From assembly GCF_963678635.1 (NCBI RefSeq), contig NC_087066.1:20617996-20681995 (forward strand): a stretch of DNA of 64,000 bases, given 5' to 3'. A model generated the notes under the pieces. It made no database searches. It worked only from the letters and a program-made list of their open reading frames with translations, and had not been told where the DNA came from. Source of the DNA: Symsagittifera roscoffensis (lineage: Eukaryota; Xenacoelomorpha; Acoela; Convolutidae). Each line of letters opens with the position of its first letter. Within the stretch, counting starts at the first letter, position 1. Shown here piece by piece: positions 1-10,175 of the stretch. The position numbers were made by a program, and so were the translations under genes.

Positions 1-255
1 AAAAACTGAAATTTCAAACTCAAAACAATTGCATTATTGAACCCAACAATTATAGGTTGAAAATTTTTGGCCAAATTCAAACCCAGAAACCGTAGAACAG
101 AGTAAACAAAAGTTACGAAACTACTCACTCTTGTGATTTACAAATAAACTTACCCTCAGAAATTCTAACCGCAGCAAAAAATTCAACACTTAGCGGTTAT
201 ATAGTATCTTGTACTAAAATATGAACTTAGAACGCCGTAATCTTCAACTTCCAAA

Positions 256-328
256 GTCGTGATAGCTCAGTTGGGAGAGCATTAGACTGAAGATCGTAAG
301 GTCTCTGGTTCGATCCCGGGTCGTGGCA
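256..328 (+). tRNA. tRNA-Phe(GAA), array copy 1
   Basis: 73 nt with A box TAGCTCAGTTGGG and B box GGTTCGATCCC. The anticodon is GAA. The anticodon stem TTAGA/TCGTA has two mismatches. The acceptor stem relies on three G-U pairs. A TTTT terminator lies at 336-339. Function is doubtful. Confidence 0.75.
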
Positions 329-702
329 AGTAATATTTTAAAAAATGAATTCGAGAAAAAGCTGACAACACGGTTTTTCATTAGAAAGCTGTCATTTTCT
401 AACTCAGATTTGGAAAAAAACTAATTGAGAAAAAGCTCGAAAATGTAAAATACTGAAATTTCAAAATCAAAATATTTGCAATATTGAACCCATCAATTAT
501 AGGTTGAAAACTTTTGGCCAAATTCAAACCCAGAAACCGAAGAACAGAGTAAACAAAAGTTACGAAACTTCTCACTCTTGTGATTTACAAATAAACTTAT
601 CCTCAGAAATTCTAACCGCAGCAAAAAATTCAACACTTAGCGGTTATATAGTATCTTGTACTAAAATATGAACTTAGAACGCCGTAAACTTCAACTTCCA
701 AA

Positions 703-775
703 GTCGTGATAGCTCAGTTGGGAGAGCGTTAGACTGAAGATCGTAAGGTCCCTGGTTCGATCCCGGGTCGTGGCA
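703..775 (+). tRNA. tRNA-Phe(GAA), array copy 2
   Basis: 73 nt with intact A and B boxes, anticodon GAA and a TTTT just downstream. It has the same TTAGA/TCGTA anticodon-stem mismatches as copy 1. Confidence 0.75.
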
Positions 776-1149
776 AGTAATATTTTAAAAAATGAATTCG
801 AGAAAAAGCTGACAACACGGTTTTTCATTAGAAAGCTGTCATTTTCCAACTCAGATTTGGAAAAAAACTAATTGAGAAAAAGCTCGAAAATGTAAAATAC
901 TGAAATTTCAAAATCAAAATATTTGCAATATTGAACCCATCAATTATAGGTTGAAAACTTTTGGCCAAATTCAAACCCAGAAACCGTAGAACGACGTAAG
1001 CAAAAGTTACGAAACTACTCACTCTTGTGATTTACAAATTAAAATATCCTCAGAAATTCTAACCGCAGCAAAAAATTCAACACTTAGCGGTTATATAGTA
1101 TCGTGTACTAAAATACAAACCTAGAACGCCGTAATCTTCAACTTCCTAA

Positions 1150-1222
1150 GCCGCGATAGCTCAGTTGGGAGAGCGTTAGACTGAAGATCTAAAGGTCCCT
1201 GGTTCGATCCCGGGTCGCGTCA
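1150..1222 (+). tRNA. tRNA-Phe(GAA), array copy 3
   Basis: 73 nt with an intact anticodon stem (TTAGA/TCTAA), D arm and T arm. The acceptor stem GCCGCGA/TCGCGTC has one C-T mismatch. No TTTT lies within 10 nt; the first is about 20 nt downstream. Confidence 0.8.
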
Positions 1223-1595
1223 AGTAATATTGATTAAATGATTTTGAGAAAAAGCTTACAAAACTGTTTTTCATTAAAAAACTGTCATTTTCTAACTCAG
1301 ATTTGGAAAAAAACTAATTGAGAAAAAGCTCGAAAATGTAAAATACTGAAATTTCCGAATAAAAATATTTGCAATATTGAACCCATCAATTTTAGGTTGA
1401 AAACTTTTGGCCAAATTCAAACCCAAAAACCGTAGAACGACGTAAGCAAAAGTTACGAAACTACTCACTCTTGTGATTTACAAATTAAATTATCCTCAGA
1501 AATTCTAACCGCAGCAAAAAATTCAACACTTAGCGGTTATATAGTATCGTGTACTAAAATACAAACTTAGAACGCCGTAATCTTCAACTTCCCAA

Positions 1596-1668
1596 GCCGC
1601 GAGGGCTCAGTTGGGAGAGCGTTAAACTGAAGATAATAAGGTACCTGGTTCGATCCCGGGTCGCGGCA
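1596..1668 (+). pseudogene. tRNA-Phe pseudogene, array copy 4
   Basis: 73 nt. Positions 8-9 are GG instead of TA, which breaks the A box. The anticodon stem TTAAA/TAATA is mismatched. Only TTT follows the gene. Anticodon GAA is still present. Confidence 0.7.
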
Positions 1669-1978
1669 AGTAATATTTAAAAAAATGATTTTGAGAAAAA
1701 GCTGACAAAACTGTTTTTCATTAGAAAGCAAGCTTTCATTTTCTAAATCGAAATAATTGCATTATTGAACCCAACAATTATAGGTTGAACACGTTTGGCT
1801 AAATTCAAACCCAGAAACCGTAGAACGACGTAAACAAAAGTACCGAAACTACTCACTCTTGTGATTTACAATTTATCCTCAGAAATTCGGACCTCAGCAA
1901 AAAATTCAACACTTAGCGGTTATATAGTATCTTGTACTAAAATATGAACTTAAAACGCCGTAATCTTTAACTTCCCAA

Positions 1979-2050
1979 GACGTGATAGCTTAGTTGGGAG
2001 AGCTTTGACTGAAGATCTAAAGGTCCTTGGATCGATCCCGGGTCGCGGCA
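1979..2050 (+). pseudogene. tRNA-Phe pseudogene, array copy 5
   Basis: 72 nt, with a one-base loss in the AGCTTTGACT segment. The D stem is altered (GCTT) and the B box is GGATCGATCCC. Copy 10 carries the same defects and is its duplicate. Confidence 0.7.
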
Positions 2051-2430
2051 AGTAATATTTTAAAACCTGAATTTGAGAAAAAGCTGACAAAACTTTTGTT
2101 ACTTAGAAAGCAAGCTGTCATTTTCTAACTCAGATTTGCAAAAAAAAACTTTCTGAACAAATCTGAGAAAGTCTGAAAAAGTGAAATTTCGAAATCGAAA
2201 GAGTTGCATTATTGAACCCTGCAATTATAGGTTGAAAATTTTTGGTCAAATTCAAACCCAGAAACCGTAGAACAAAGTAAACAAAAGTTACGAAACTACT
2301 CGCTTTTGTGATTAACAAATTAACTTATCCTCGGAAATTCTAACCGCAGCAAAAAATTCAACACTTAGCGGTTATATAGTATCTTGTACTAAAATATGAA
2401 CTTAGAACGCCATAATCTTCACCTTCCCAA

Positions 2431-2503
2431 GCCGTGATAGCTCAGTTGGGAGAGCGTTAGACTGAAGTTCATTAGGTCCCTGGTTCGATCCCGGGTCGTG
2501 GCA
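2431..2503 (+). tRNA. tRNA-Phe(GAA), array copy 6, damaged anticodon stem
   Basis: 73 nt with good acceptor, D and T arms and anticodon GAA. The anticodon stem TTAGA/TCATT has three mismatches. TTTT follows. Probably non-functional. Copy 11 is its duplicate. Confidence 0.65.
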
Positions 2504-2901
2504 AGTATTGTTTTAAAAATTGAATTGGAGAAAAAGCTGACAACACTGTTTTTCATTAGAAAGCTGTCATTTTCTAACTCCGATTTAGAAAAAAACTATT
2601 TGAAAAAAAAGCTGCGAAAATGTAAAAAACTGAAATTTCAAACTCGAAACAATTGCAATATTGAACCCGACAATTATAGGTTGAAAATTTTTGGCCAAAT
2701 TCAAACCCAGAAACCGTAGAACAGAAATCTACGTAAACAAAAGTTCCGTGAACAAAAGTTACGAAACTACTCACTCTTGTGATTTACAAATTAACTTATC
2801 CTCAGAAATTCTAACCGCAGCAAAAAATTCAACACTTAGCGGTTATATAGTTTCTTGTACTAAAATATGAACTTAAAACACCGTAATCTTTAACTTCCCA
2901 A

Positions 2902-2974
2902 GCCGTGATAGCTCAGTTGGGAGAGCGTTAGACTGAAAATCTTAAGGTCTCTGGTTCGATCCCGGGTCGCGGCA
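2902..2974 (+). tRNA. tRNA-Phe(GAA), array copy 7
   Basis: 73 nt with loop CTGAAAA, a single mismatch in the anticodon stem (TTAGA/TCTTA), a good acceptor stem GCCGTGA/TCGCGGC and TTTT downstream. One of the better-preserved copies. Confidence 0.8.
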
Positions 2975-3367
2975 AGTAATATTTTAAAAAATATATTTGA
3001 GAAAAAGATGACAAAACTTTTGTTCCTTAGAAAGCAAGCTGTCATTTTCTAACTCAAATTTGCAAAAAAAAACTTTTGAACAAATCTGAGAAAATCTGAA
3101 AAAGTGAAAATTCGAAACAGAAAGAGTTGCATTATTGAACCCTGCAATTATAGGTTGAAAATTTTTGGCCAAACTCAATCCCAGAAACCGTAGAATAGAG
3201 TAAACAAATGTTACAAAACTACTCACTCTTGTGATTTACAAATTAACTTATCCTCAGAAAATCTAACCGCAGCAAAAAATTCAACACTTAGCGGTTATAG
3301 GTCCCTGGTTAGCGGTTATCTTGTACTAAAAAATGAACTTAAAACGCCGTAATCTTTAACTTCCCAA

Positions 3368-3440
3368 ACCGTGATAGCTCAGTTGAGAGAGCGTTAGACT
3401 GAAGATCTAAAGGTCCCTGGTTCGATCCCGGGTCGCGGCA
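3368..3440 (+). tRNA. tRNA-Phe(GAA), array copy 8
   Basis: 73 nt. The anticodon and T arms are intact. The first base is A (A1-C72 mismatch) and the D loop has lost one of the two invariant G residues (TTGAGA). TTTT follows. Confidence 0.7.
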
Positions 3441-3821
3441 AGTAATATTTTAAAAAATGAATTTGAGAAAAAGCTGACAAAACTTTTGTTCCTTAGAAAG
3501 TAAGCTGTCATTTTCTAACTCAGATTTGCAAAAAAAAAACTTCCTGAACAAATCTGAGAAAATCTGAAAAATTGAAAATTCGAAATCGAAAGAGTTGCAT
3601 TATTGAACCCTGCAATTATAGGTTGAAAATTTTTGGCCAAACTCAAACCCAGAAACCGTTGAACAAAGTAAACAAAAGTTACGAAACTACTCACTCTTGT
3701 GATTTACAAATTACCTCATCCTCAGAAAATCCAACCGCAGCAAAAAATTCAACACTTAGCGGTTATATAGTATCTTGTACTAAAATATGAACTTAGAACG
3801 CCGTAATCTTAAACTTCCCAA

Positions 3822-3894
3822 GCCGTGATAGCTCAGTTGGGAGAGCGTTGGACTGAAGATCTAAAGGTCCCTGGTTCGATCCCGGGTCGCGGCA
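3822..3894 (+). tRNA. tRNA-Phe(GAA), array copy 9, best preserved
   Basis: 73 nt. All four stems pair: acceptor GCCGTGA/TCGCGGC with one G-U, anticodon stem TTGGA/TCTAA with one G-U, T stem CCTGG/CCGGG. A and B boxes are canonical, anticodon GAA, TTTT downstream. This is the copy I would most expect to make functional tRNA-Phe. Confidence 0.9.
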
Positions 3895-4265
3895 AGTAAT
3901 ATTTTAAAAAATGAATTTGAGAAAAAGCTGTGAACACTGTTTTTCATTAGAAAGATGTCATTTTCTAACTCAGATTTGGAAAAAAAAACTTCCTGAACAA
4001 ATCTGAGAAAATCTGAAAAAGTGAAATTTCGAAATCGAAAGAGTTGCATTATTGAACCCTGCATTTATAGGTTGAAAACGTTTGGCTAAATTCAAACCCA
4101 GAAACCGTAGAACGACGTAAACAAAAGTACCGAAACTACTCACTCTTGTGATTTACAATTTATCCTCAGAAATTCGGACCTCAGCAAAAAATTCAACACT
4201 TAGCGGTTATATAGTATCTTGTACTAAAATATGAACTTAAAACGCCGTAATCTTTAACTTCCCAA

Positions 4266-4337
4266 GACGTGATAGCTTAGTTGGGAGAGCTTTGACTGAA
4301 GATCTAAAGGTCCTTGGATCGATCCCGGGTCGCGGCA
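4266..4337 (+). pseudogene. tRNA-Phe pseudogene, array copy 10
   Basis: 72 nt, with the same deletion and arm changes as copy 5. It lies 2287 bp further on, which identifies the block duplication. Confidence 0.7.
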
Positions 4338-4718
4338 AGTAATATTTTAAAACCTGAATTTGAGAAAAAGCTGACAAAACTTTTGTTACTTAGAAAGCAA
4401 GCTGTCATTTTCTAACTCAGATTTGCAAAAAAAAAACTTTCTGAACAAATCTGAGAAAGTCTGAAAAAGTGAAATTTCGAAATCGAAAGAGTTGCATTAT
4501 TGAACCCTGCAATTATAGATTGAAAATTTTTGGTCAAATTCAAACCCAGAAACCGTAGAACAAAGTAAACAAAAGTTACGAAACTACTCGCTTTTGTGGT
4601 TAACAAATTAACTTATCCTCGGAAATTCTAACCGCAGCAAAAAATTCAACACTTAGCGGTTATATAGTATCTTGTACTAAAATATGAACTTAGAACGCCG
4701 TAATCTTCACCTTCCCAA

Positions 4719-4791
4719 GCCGTGATAGCTCAGTTGGGAGAGCGTTAGACTGCAGTTCATTAGGTCCCTGGTTCGATCCCGGGTCGTGGCA
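4719..4791 (+). tRNA. tRNA-Phe body with GCA (Cys) anticodon, array copy 11
   Basis: 73 nt. The anticodon loop reads CTGCAGT, so the anticodon is GCA instead of GAA. The duplicate copy 6 still has GAA, so one A-to-C change explains it. The anticodon stem (TTAGA/TCATT) was already damaged before the duplication, so the gene may be inactive. Boxes A and B and the TTTT terminator are intact. Confidence 0.7.
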
Positions 4792-5190
4792 AGTATTGTT
4801 TTAAAAATTGAATTGGAGAAAAAGCTGACAACACCGTTTTTCATTAGAAAGCTGTCATTTTCTAACTCCGATTTAGAAAAAAAACTATTTGAAAAAAAAG
4901 CTGCGAAAATGTAAAAAACTGAAATTTCAAACTCGAAACAATTGCAATATTGAACCCGACAATTATAGGTTGAAAATTTTTGGCCAAATTCAAACCCAGA
5001 AACCGTAGAACAGAAATCTACGTAAACAAAAGTTCCGTGAACAAAAGTTACGAAACTACTCACTCTTGTGATTTACAAATTAACTTATCCTCAGAAATTC
5101 TAACCGCAGCAAAAAATTCAACACTTAGCGGTTATATAGTTTCTTGTACTAAAATATGAACTTAAAACGCCGTAATCTTTAACTTCCCAA

Positions 5191-5263
5191 ACCGTGATAG
5201 CTCAGTTGGGAGAGCGTTAGACTGAAAATCTTAAGGTCTCTGGTTCGATCCCGGGTCGCGGCA
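5191..5263 (+). tRNA. tRNA-Phe(GAA), array copy 12
   Basis: 73 nt, duplicate of copy 7 with loop CTGAAAA and one anticodon-stem mismatch. It differs by A at position 1. TTTT follows. Confidence 0.75.
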
Positions 5264-5659
5264 AGTAATATTTTAAAAAATATATTTGAGAAAAAGATGA
5301 CAAAACTTTTGTTCCTTAGAAAGCAAGCTGTCATTTTCTAACTCAAATTTGCAAAAAAAAAACTTTTTGAACAAATCTGAGAAAATCTGAAAAAGTGAAA
5401 ATTCGAAACAGAAAGAGTTGCATTATTGAACCCTGCAATTATAGATTGAACATTTTTGGCCAAAATCAATCCCAGAAACCGTAGAACAGAGTAAACAAAA
5501 GTTACAAAACTACTCAACTCTTGTGATTTACAAGTTAACTTATCCTCAGAAAATCTAACCGCAGCAAAAAATTCAACACTTAGCGGTTATAGGTCCCTGG
5601 TTAGCGGTTATCTTGTACTAAAAAACGAACTTAAAACGCCGTAATCTTTAACTTCCCAA

Positions 5660-5732
5660 ACCGTGATAGCTCAGTTGGGAGAGCGTTAGACTGAAGATCT
5701 AAAGGTCCCTGGTTCGATCCCGGGTCGCGGCA
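5660..5732 (+). tRNA. tRNA-Phe(GAA), array copy 13
   Basis: 73 nt, intact except for the A1-C72 mismatch. The anticodon stem TTAGA/TCTAA is perfect. Only TTT follows closely. Duplicate of copy 8, but with the D-loop GG kept. Confidence 0.8.
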
Positions 5733-6114
5733 AGTAATAATTTAAAAACTGAATTTGAGAAAAAGCAGACAAAACTTTTGTTCCTTAGAAAGTAAGCTGT
5801 CATTTTCTAACTCAGATTTGCAAAAAAAAAACTTCCTGAACAAATCTGAGAAAATCTGAAAAATTGAAAATTCGAAATCGAAAGAGTTGCATTATTGAAC
5901 CCTGCAAATATAGGTTGAAAATTTTTGGCCAAATTCAAACCCAGAAACCGTTGAACAAAGTAAACAAAAGTTACGAAACTACTCACTCTTGTGATTTACA
6001 AATTACCTCATCCTCAGAAAATCCAACCGCAGCAAAAAATTCAACACTTAGCGGTTATATAGTATCTTGTACTAAAATATGAACTTAGAACGCCGTAATC
6101 TTAAAACTTCCCAA

Positions 6115-6187
6115 GCCGTGACAGCTCAGTTGGGAGAGCGTTAGACTGAAGATCTAAAGGTCCCTGGTTCGATCCCGGGTCGCGGCA
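6115..6187 (+). tRNA. tRNA-Phe(GAA), array copy 14
   Basis: 73 nt. All stems pair and anticodon is GAA. The only notable change is C for the near-invariant T at position 8, inside the A box. A run of five T follows. Confidence 0.85.
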
Positions 6188-6567
6188 AGTAATATTTTTA
6201 AAAATGAATTTGAGAAAAAGCTGTCAACACTGTTTTTCATTAGAAAGCTGTCATTTTCTAACTCAGAGTTGGAAAAAAGCTAATTGAGAAAAAGCTGCAA
6301 AAATGTAAAAAAAAAAACCTGAAATTTCAAAATTGAAAAAATTGCATTATTGAACCCAACAATTATAGGTTGAAAATTTTTGGCCAAATTCAAACCCAGA
6401 AACCGTAGAACGACGTAAACAAAAGTTACGAAACTACTTACTCTTGCGATTTACAAATAAACTTATCCTCAGAAATTCTAACCGCAGCAAAAATTCAACA
6501 TTTAGCGGTTATATAGTATCTTGTACTCAAATATGAACTTAGAACGCCGTAATCTTCAACTACCGAA

Positions 6568-6640
6568 GTCGTGATAGCTCAGTTCGGAGAGCGTTAGACT
6601 GAAGATCATAAGGTACCTGGTTCGATCCCGTGTCGTGGCA
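6568..6640 (+). tRNA. tRNA-Phe(GAA), array copy 15, damaged
   Basis: 73 nt. The D loop is TTCGG, the anticodon stem TTAGA/TCATA has two mismatches and the T stem has one (CCTGG/CCGTG). TTTT follows. Probably inactive. Confidence 0.65.
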
Positions 6641-7012
6641 AGTAATATTTTAAAAACTTAATTTGAGAAAAAGCTGACAACGCTTTTTTCATTAGAAAGC
6701 TGTCTTTTCTTACTCAGATTTGGAAAAAAACTAAATGAGAAAAAGCTGCGAAAATGTAAAAAACTGAAACTTCAAACTCGAAATATTTGCAATATTGAAC
6801 CCAACAATTATAGATTGAAAATTTTTGGCCAAATTCAAACCCAGAAACCGTAGAACGACGTAAGCAAAAGTTACGAAACTACTCACTCTTGTGATTTACA
6901 AATTAACTTATCCTCAGAAATTCTAACCGCAGCAAAACTTCAACATTTAGCGGCTATATAGTATCTTGTACTAAAAAACGAACTTAGAACGCCGTAATCT
7001 TTAACTTCCCAA

Positions 7013-7085
7013 GCCGTGATAGCTCAGTTGGGAGTGCGTTAGACTGAAAATTTAAAGGTCCCTGGTTCGATCCCGGGTCGCGGCA
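7013..7085 (+). tRNA. tRNA-Phe(GAA), array copy 16
   Basis: 73 nt. The anticodon stem TTAGA/TTTAA pairs with one G-U. The D stem has one T-T mismatch (GAGTGC). Acceptor and T arms are intact. TTTT follows. Confidence 0.75.
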
Positions 7086-7472
7086 AGCAATATTTTGAAA
7101 AATGAATTTGAGAAAAAGCTGACAACACTGTTTTTCATTAGAAAGGTCATTAGAAAGCTGTCATTTTCTAACTCAGATTTGGAAAGAAACTGATTGAAAA
7201 AAAGCTGCGAAAATATAAAAAACTGAAATTTCAAACTCGAAACGATTGCATTATTGAACCCAACAATTATAGGTTGAAAATTTTTGGCCAAATTCAAACC
7301 CAGAAACCGTAGAACAAAGTAAACAAAAGTTACGAAACTACTCACTCTTGTGATTTACAAATTAACTTATCCTCAGAAAATCTAACCGCAGCAAAAAATT
7401 CAACACTTAGCGGTTATATGGTATCTTGTACTAAAATATGAACTTAGAACGCCGTAATCTTCAACTTCCGAA

Positions 7473-7545
7473 GCCGTGATAGCTCAGTTCGCAGAGCGTT
7501 AGACTGAAGATCATAAGGTCCCTGGTTCAACCCCGTGTCGTGGCA
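7473..7545 (+). tRNA. tRNA-Phe(GAA), array copy 17, damaged
   Basis: 73 nt. The D loop is TTCGC, the B box is GGTTCAACCCC, and the anticodon and T stems are mismatched. It is the last unit of the array and probably inactive. Confidence 0.6.
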
Positions 7546-8259
7546 AGTAATATTTTAAAAAATGAATTTGAGAAAAAGCTGACAACACTGTTTTTCATTA
7601 GAAAGCTGTCTTTTCTAACTCAGATTTGGAAAAAAACTAGATGAGAAAAAGCTGCGAAAATGTAAAAAAACTGAAACTTCAAAATCGAAATAATTGCAAT
7701 ATTGAACCCAACAATTATAGGTTGAAAACTTTTGGCCAAATTCAAACCCAGAAACCGTAGAACGACGTAAAAAAAGTTACAAAACTACTCACTCTTGTGA
7801 TTTACAAATTAACTTATGCTCAGAAATTCTAACCTTTGCTTGTTATTGACATTTTGCTTGTTAGACTTCAATGCAATAATTTATACTAATTTATAATATC
7901 ACAACTTGTATATCATCCTCTTAAGAAACTTTTTACGCTTCAATAGGTATTTAGGCTGGTTCACTTTGCATTCGTCAGATCGTGTATTCGATCCCATGAC
8001 ATGGCAATGATAGTGAGTGAGGCCAAGCTCTCACTTGACCTCTAGCTTCAGGTCTACCACAGCCTGACCAATTTTGGCTGTAATAGTGGTAACATGTGAA
8101 AGTTCTAGACGCAAAAAAAAACAGCCGAGTTCCAAAAAAGCTTCTCTCAACAAAATAACACAGTCTGGAATGTGGGGAGATAGTACAAATGAACTATCTT
8201 CGAGAGGACTGCTAAGGCTTACTGATAGCTGCTCTGCGATTCGCAGGAACTACATTAAT

Positions 8260-9990
8260 TAATAATTAACTGCATTGAAGAAATCGAAGAATAGGCATTC
8301 ATTTTCGGTTTCAAGCATTGATTGCACTAAATTAGGATTTCAAAAATTGCTAAATCTATATGTATTATAAGTAAGAACCCATAGCACTTAGTGTACACAG
8401 TGCTGATTTAAATTATCCGGACAAAACGAACAAAACTTGAATTTTCAAACGCGTTTTTCTCAAATTGGGTTAAGATTAGACAAAAAGTGAAGAGAACAAA
8501 AGTTGCTTAGAATTTCACCAGAAATAATATGGTGCCATTTTTTCTCCGAAATTCTCAACAAAAATTTTACCCCAAAAATGGGTCATTTTGGCTTTTTTCA
8601 ATTAATCAAAAATTACGCAGAAACTACTTTGTTAATTGATGAGAAAATTATATCAAAGGAAGCCTCTTACGCAGCTCAACAAAGGTTAAGAAGGGTTAAA
8701 TCTCCAAAAACCAGTATAAGAGAAAAAATTATCACTTGATAGTCAATAAATGTGATTTTTACTATATAAAACCCAGAAGTTCTGTTTAAAAAAAAAATTT
8801 TAAACAATTTGCGCAAATTTTTGGAGATTTAACCTTTCTTATACTTTGTTGAACTGCGTAAGAGGCTTCCTGTGATATAATTTTCTCATCAATTAACAAA
8901 GTAGTTTCTGCGTAATTCTTGATTAATTGAAAAAAGCCAAAATGACCCATTTTTGGGGTAAAATTTTTGTTGAGAATTTCGGAGAAAAAATGGCACCATA
9001 TTAATTCTGGTGAAATTCTAAGCAACGTTTGTTCTCTTCACTTTTTGTCTAATCTTAACCCAATTTGAGAAAAACGCGTTTGAAAATTCAAGTTTTGTTC
9101 GATTTGTCCGGATAATTTAAATCAGCACTGTATAGTAATTAGATTTAATTATATGTTTTTTAAATACTTAGCGGGTTATAAAAAACATTAGAGTGACCTA
9201 GCTGAATATAGGAGAACAAACAGCAGCCATTCAGCTTCGCGATTTCTGATTTCAAGCATCGGACTGGTTGCACAAAATTATGACTTCAAAAGTTGCGCAT
9301 TTTAAATTTGTAAAAACTATTGCATCGCATTCTAGCAAGCGAAAACTCAGAGAACGAATGAATCTTTTTCCTCAATTTTTTTCTTGGTCAATCAAAATAC
9401 CAACTTAAGAGCTACCGAATCTTTTATAAGGATTATACAACTTTCGAAATCATAATTTAGTGTAACCAATGATCCTAAAATTATAAGCCTCATATAAGGC
9501 CCCATAGCACTCAAAAAACTATTTCGATTAACTGAAAAATATTTTTGAATTCATCTATCTAAATGCAGGAAAATTTTCTTCTATCTAAATGCAGTCATCC
9601 ATTCTCGCAAACACCGTTTCAAATCATTGATAGCGCAAATGATGCTTTCCAAGATTGTATGATTCTTATCAGAGATTTCTGTAGTACTTACATAAGTATA
9701 TCGATTGGTTAACAAAAAAATGACTCTCCGAGTTAACGGTAGGAGAACAAACAACAGTCATTCATTATCGCAATTTTGCTTTTAAGCATTCATTGCACAT
9801 AATTATGATTTTAAAGGTTGCATAATCACTAAGCAAAACCCCATAGCACATTAAAAAGGTTTTATTGGTTGAAAAAGGAATTTTAGATTCTCCGAGTTAA
9901 ACTTAGGAGAGCAAATAATAGGTCATTCCTTCTCGCAATTTTTGCTTTTTGACACTCATTGTTTTAAATATGAACCTAAAGCATTGAAAA
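8260..9990. repeat. Diverged direct repeats around CCATAGCAC
   Basis: Similar text recurs at about 8285-8390, 9225-9300, 9440-9510, 9750-9855 and 9900-9965. Shared pieces are 'gagaacaaacaacag', 'cattcattgcac...aattatga' and 'ccatagcac'. No coding potential is visible. The foldback element at 8398-9130 is inserted into one of these units. Confidence 0.6.
8398..9130. mobile_element. Foldback DNA element with 313-bp inverted arms
   Basis: The left arm (8398-8710) and right arm (8818-9130) are near-perfect reverse complements separated by a 107-bp spacer. The termini are CAGTGCTGATTTAAATTATCCGG and its complement. CAGTGCTG resembles Tc1-type inverted repeat ends. The right flank starts with TA; the left has CA, possibly a mutated TA duplication. 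Open frames in the two arms are mirror images of one sequence and do not encode a recognisable transposase. It is a non-autonomous, MITE-like element. Confidence 0.85.
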
Positions 9991-10067
9991 GACAATTTTT
10001 GGGGAAGGCTTAATTCCTTTTTCTCCAAAATTTGTCTTTGACAACATCAGATTTAGAAAAAGACACT

Positions 10068-10118
10068 GCCGTTATGCTAAGTTGGGAGAGCGACGCAGTT
10101 TCTACAGACTGAAGATCA
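10068..10118 (+). pseudogene. Remnant of a tRNA-Phe 5' half
   Basis: The stretch contains 'gctaagttgggagagcg' and 'gactgaagatc', which match the array tRNA. About a dozen extra bases sit between D arm and anticodon arm, and the T arm is lost. It lies 58 bp past the last DNAH1 exon, in the intron, outside the main array. Confidence 0.55.
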
Positions 10119-10175
10119 GTAACTTCATTTGCAAAAGGGGGGATAGTTTAAGCAAGTAAAGTGTCAGTGACGTAC

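Larger units (their letters stand above)
1..7840 (+). repeat. Tandem array of 17 tRNA-Phe units
   Basis: About 450-bp units repeat head to tail. Each has a tRNA-Phe-like gene (listed separately), a downstream segment rich in A runs, and an upstream segment containing ACACTTAGCGGTTATATAG. Spacing between tRNA starts is 383-472 bp. All copies point the same way. The array starts before the window edge and stops at about 7840, where the unit sequence breaks off. Units 5-8 recur as units 10-13 with an offset of about 2287 bp, so a block of several units was duplicated. Most tRNA copies have damaged stems, so the array is partly a tRNA-derived satellite. The many 60-118-codon open frames here come from the shared repeat sequence and are not genes. 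Confidence 0.95.

Noticed and set aside
828-7345. Numerous 60-118-codon frames in the tRNA array, many starting MSSFVTFV
   Set aside because: They are reverse-strand readings of the repeated unit, cross the tRNA genes and vary by frameshift between copies. They carry no domain.
7944-8006. Possible short tRNA-like sequence (ttaggctggttc ... tattcgatcccatgac...tggca)
   Set aside because: Only a B-box-like string and about 63 nt in total, with no stems that pair. It may be a remnant of an array unit but cannot be supported as a gene.
8503-9025. Two mirror-image ORFs (MLRISPE(I/L)IWCHFF...) on opposite strands
   Set aside because: They are the same sequence read from the two inverted arms of the foldback element; no transposase motif.
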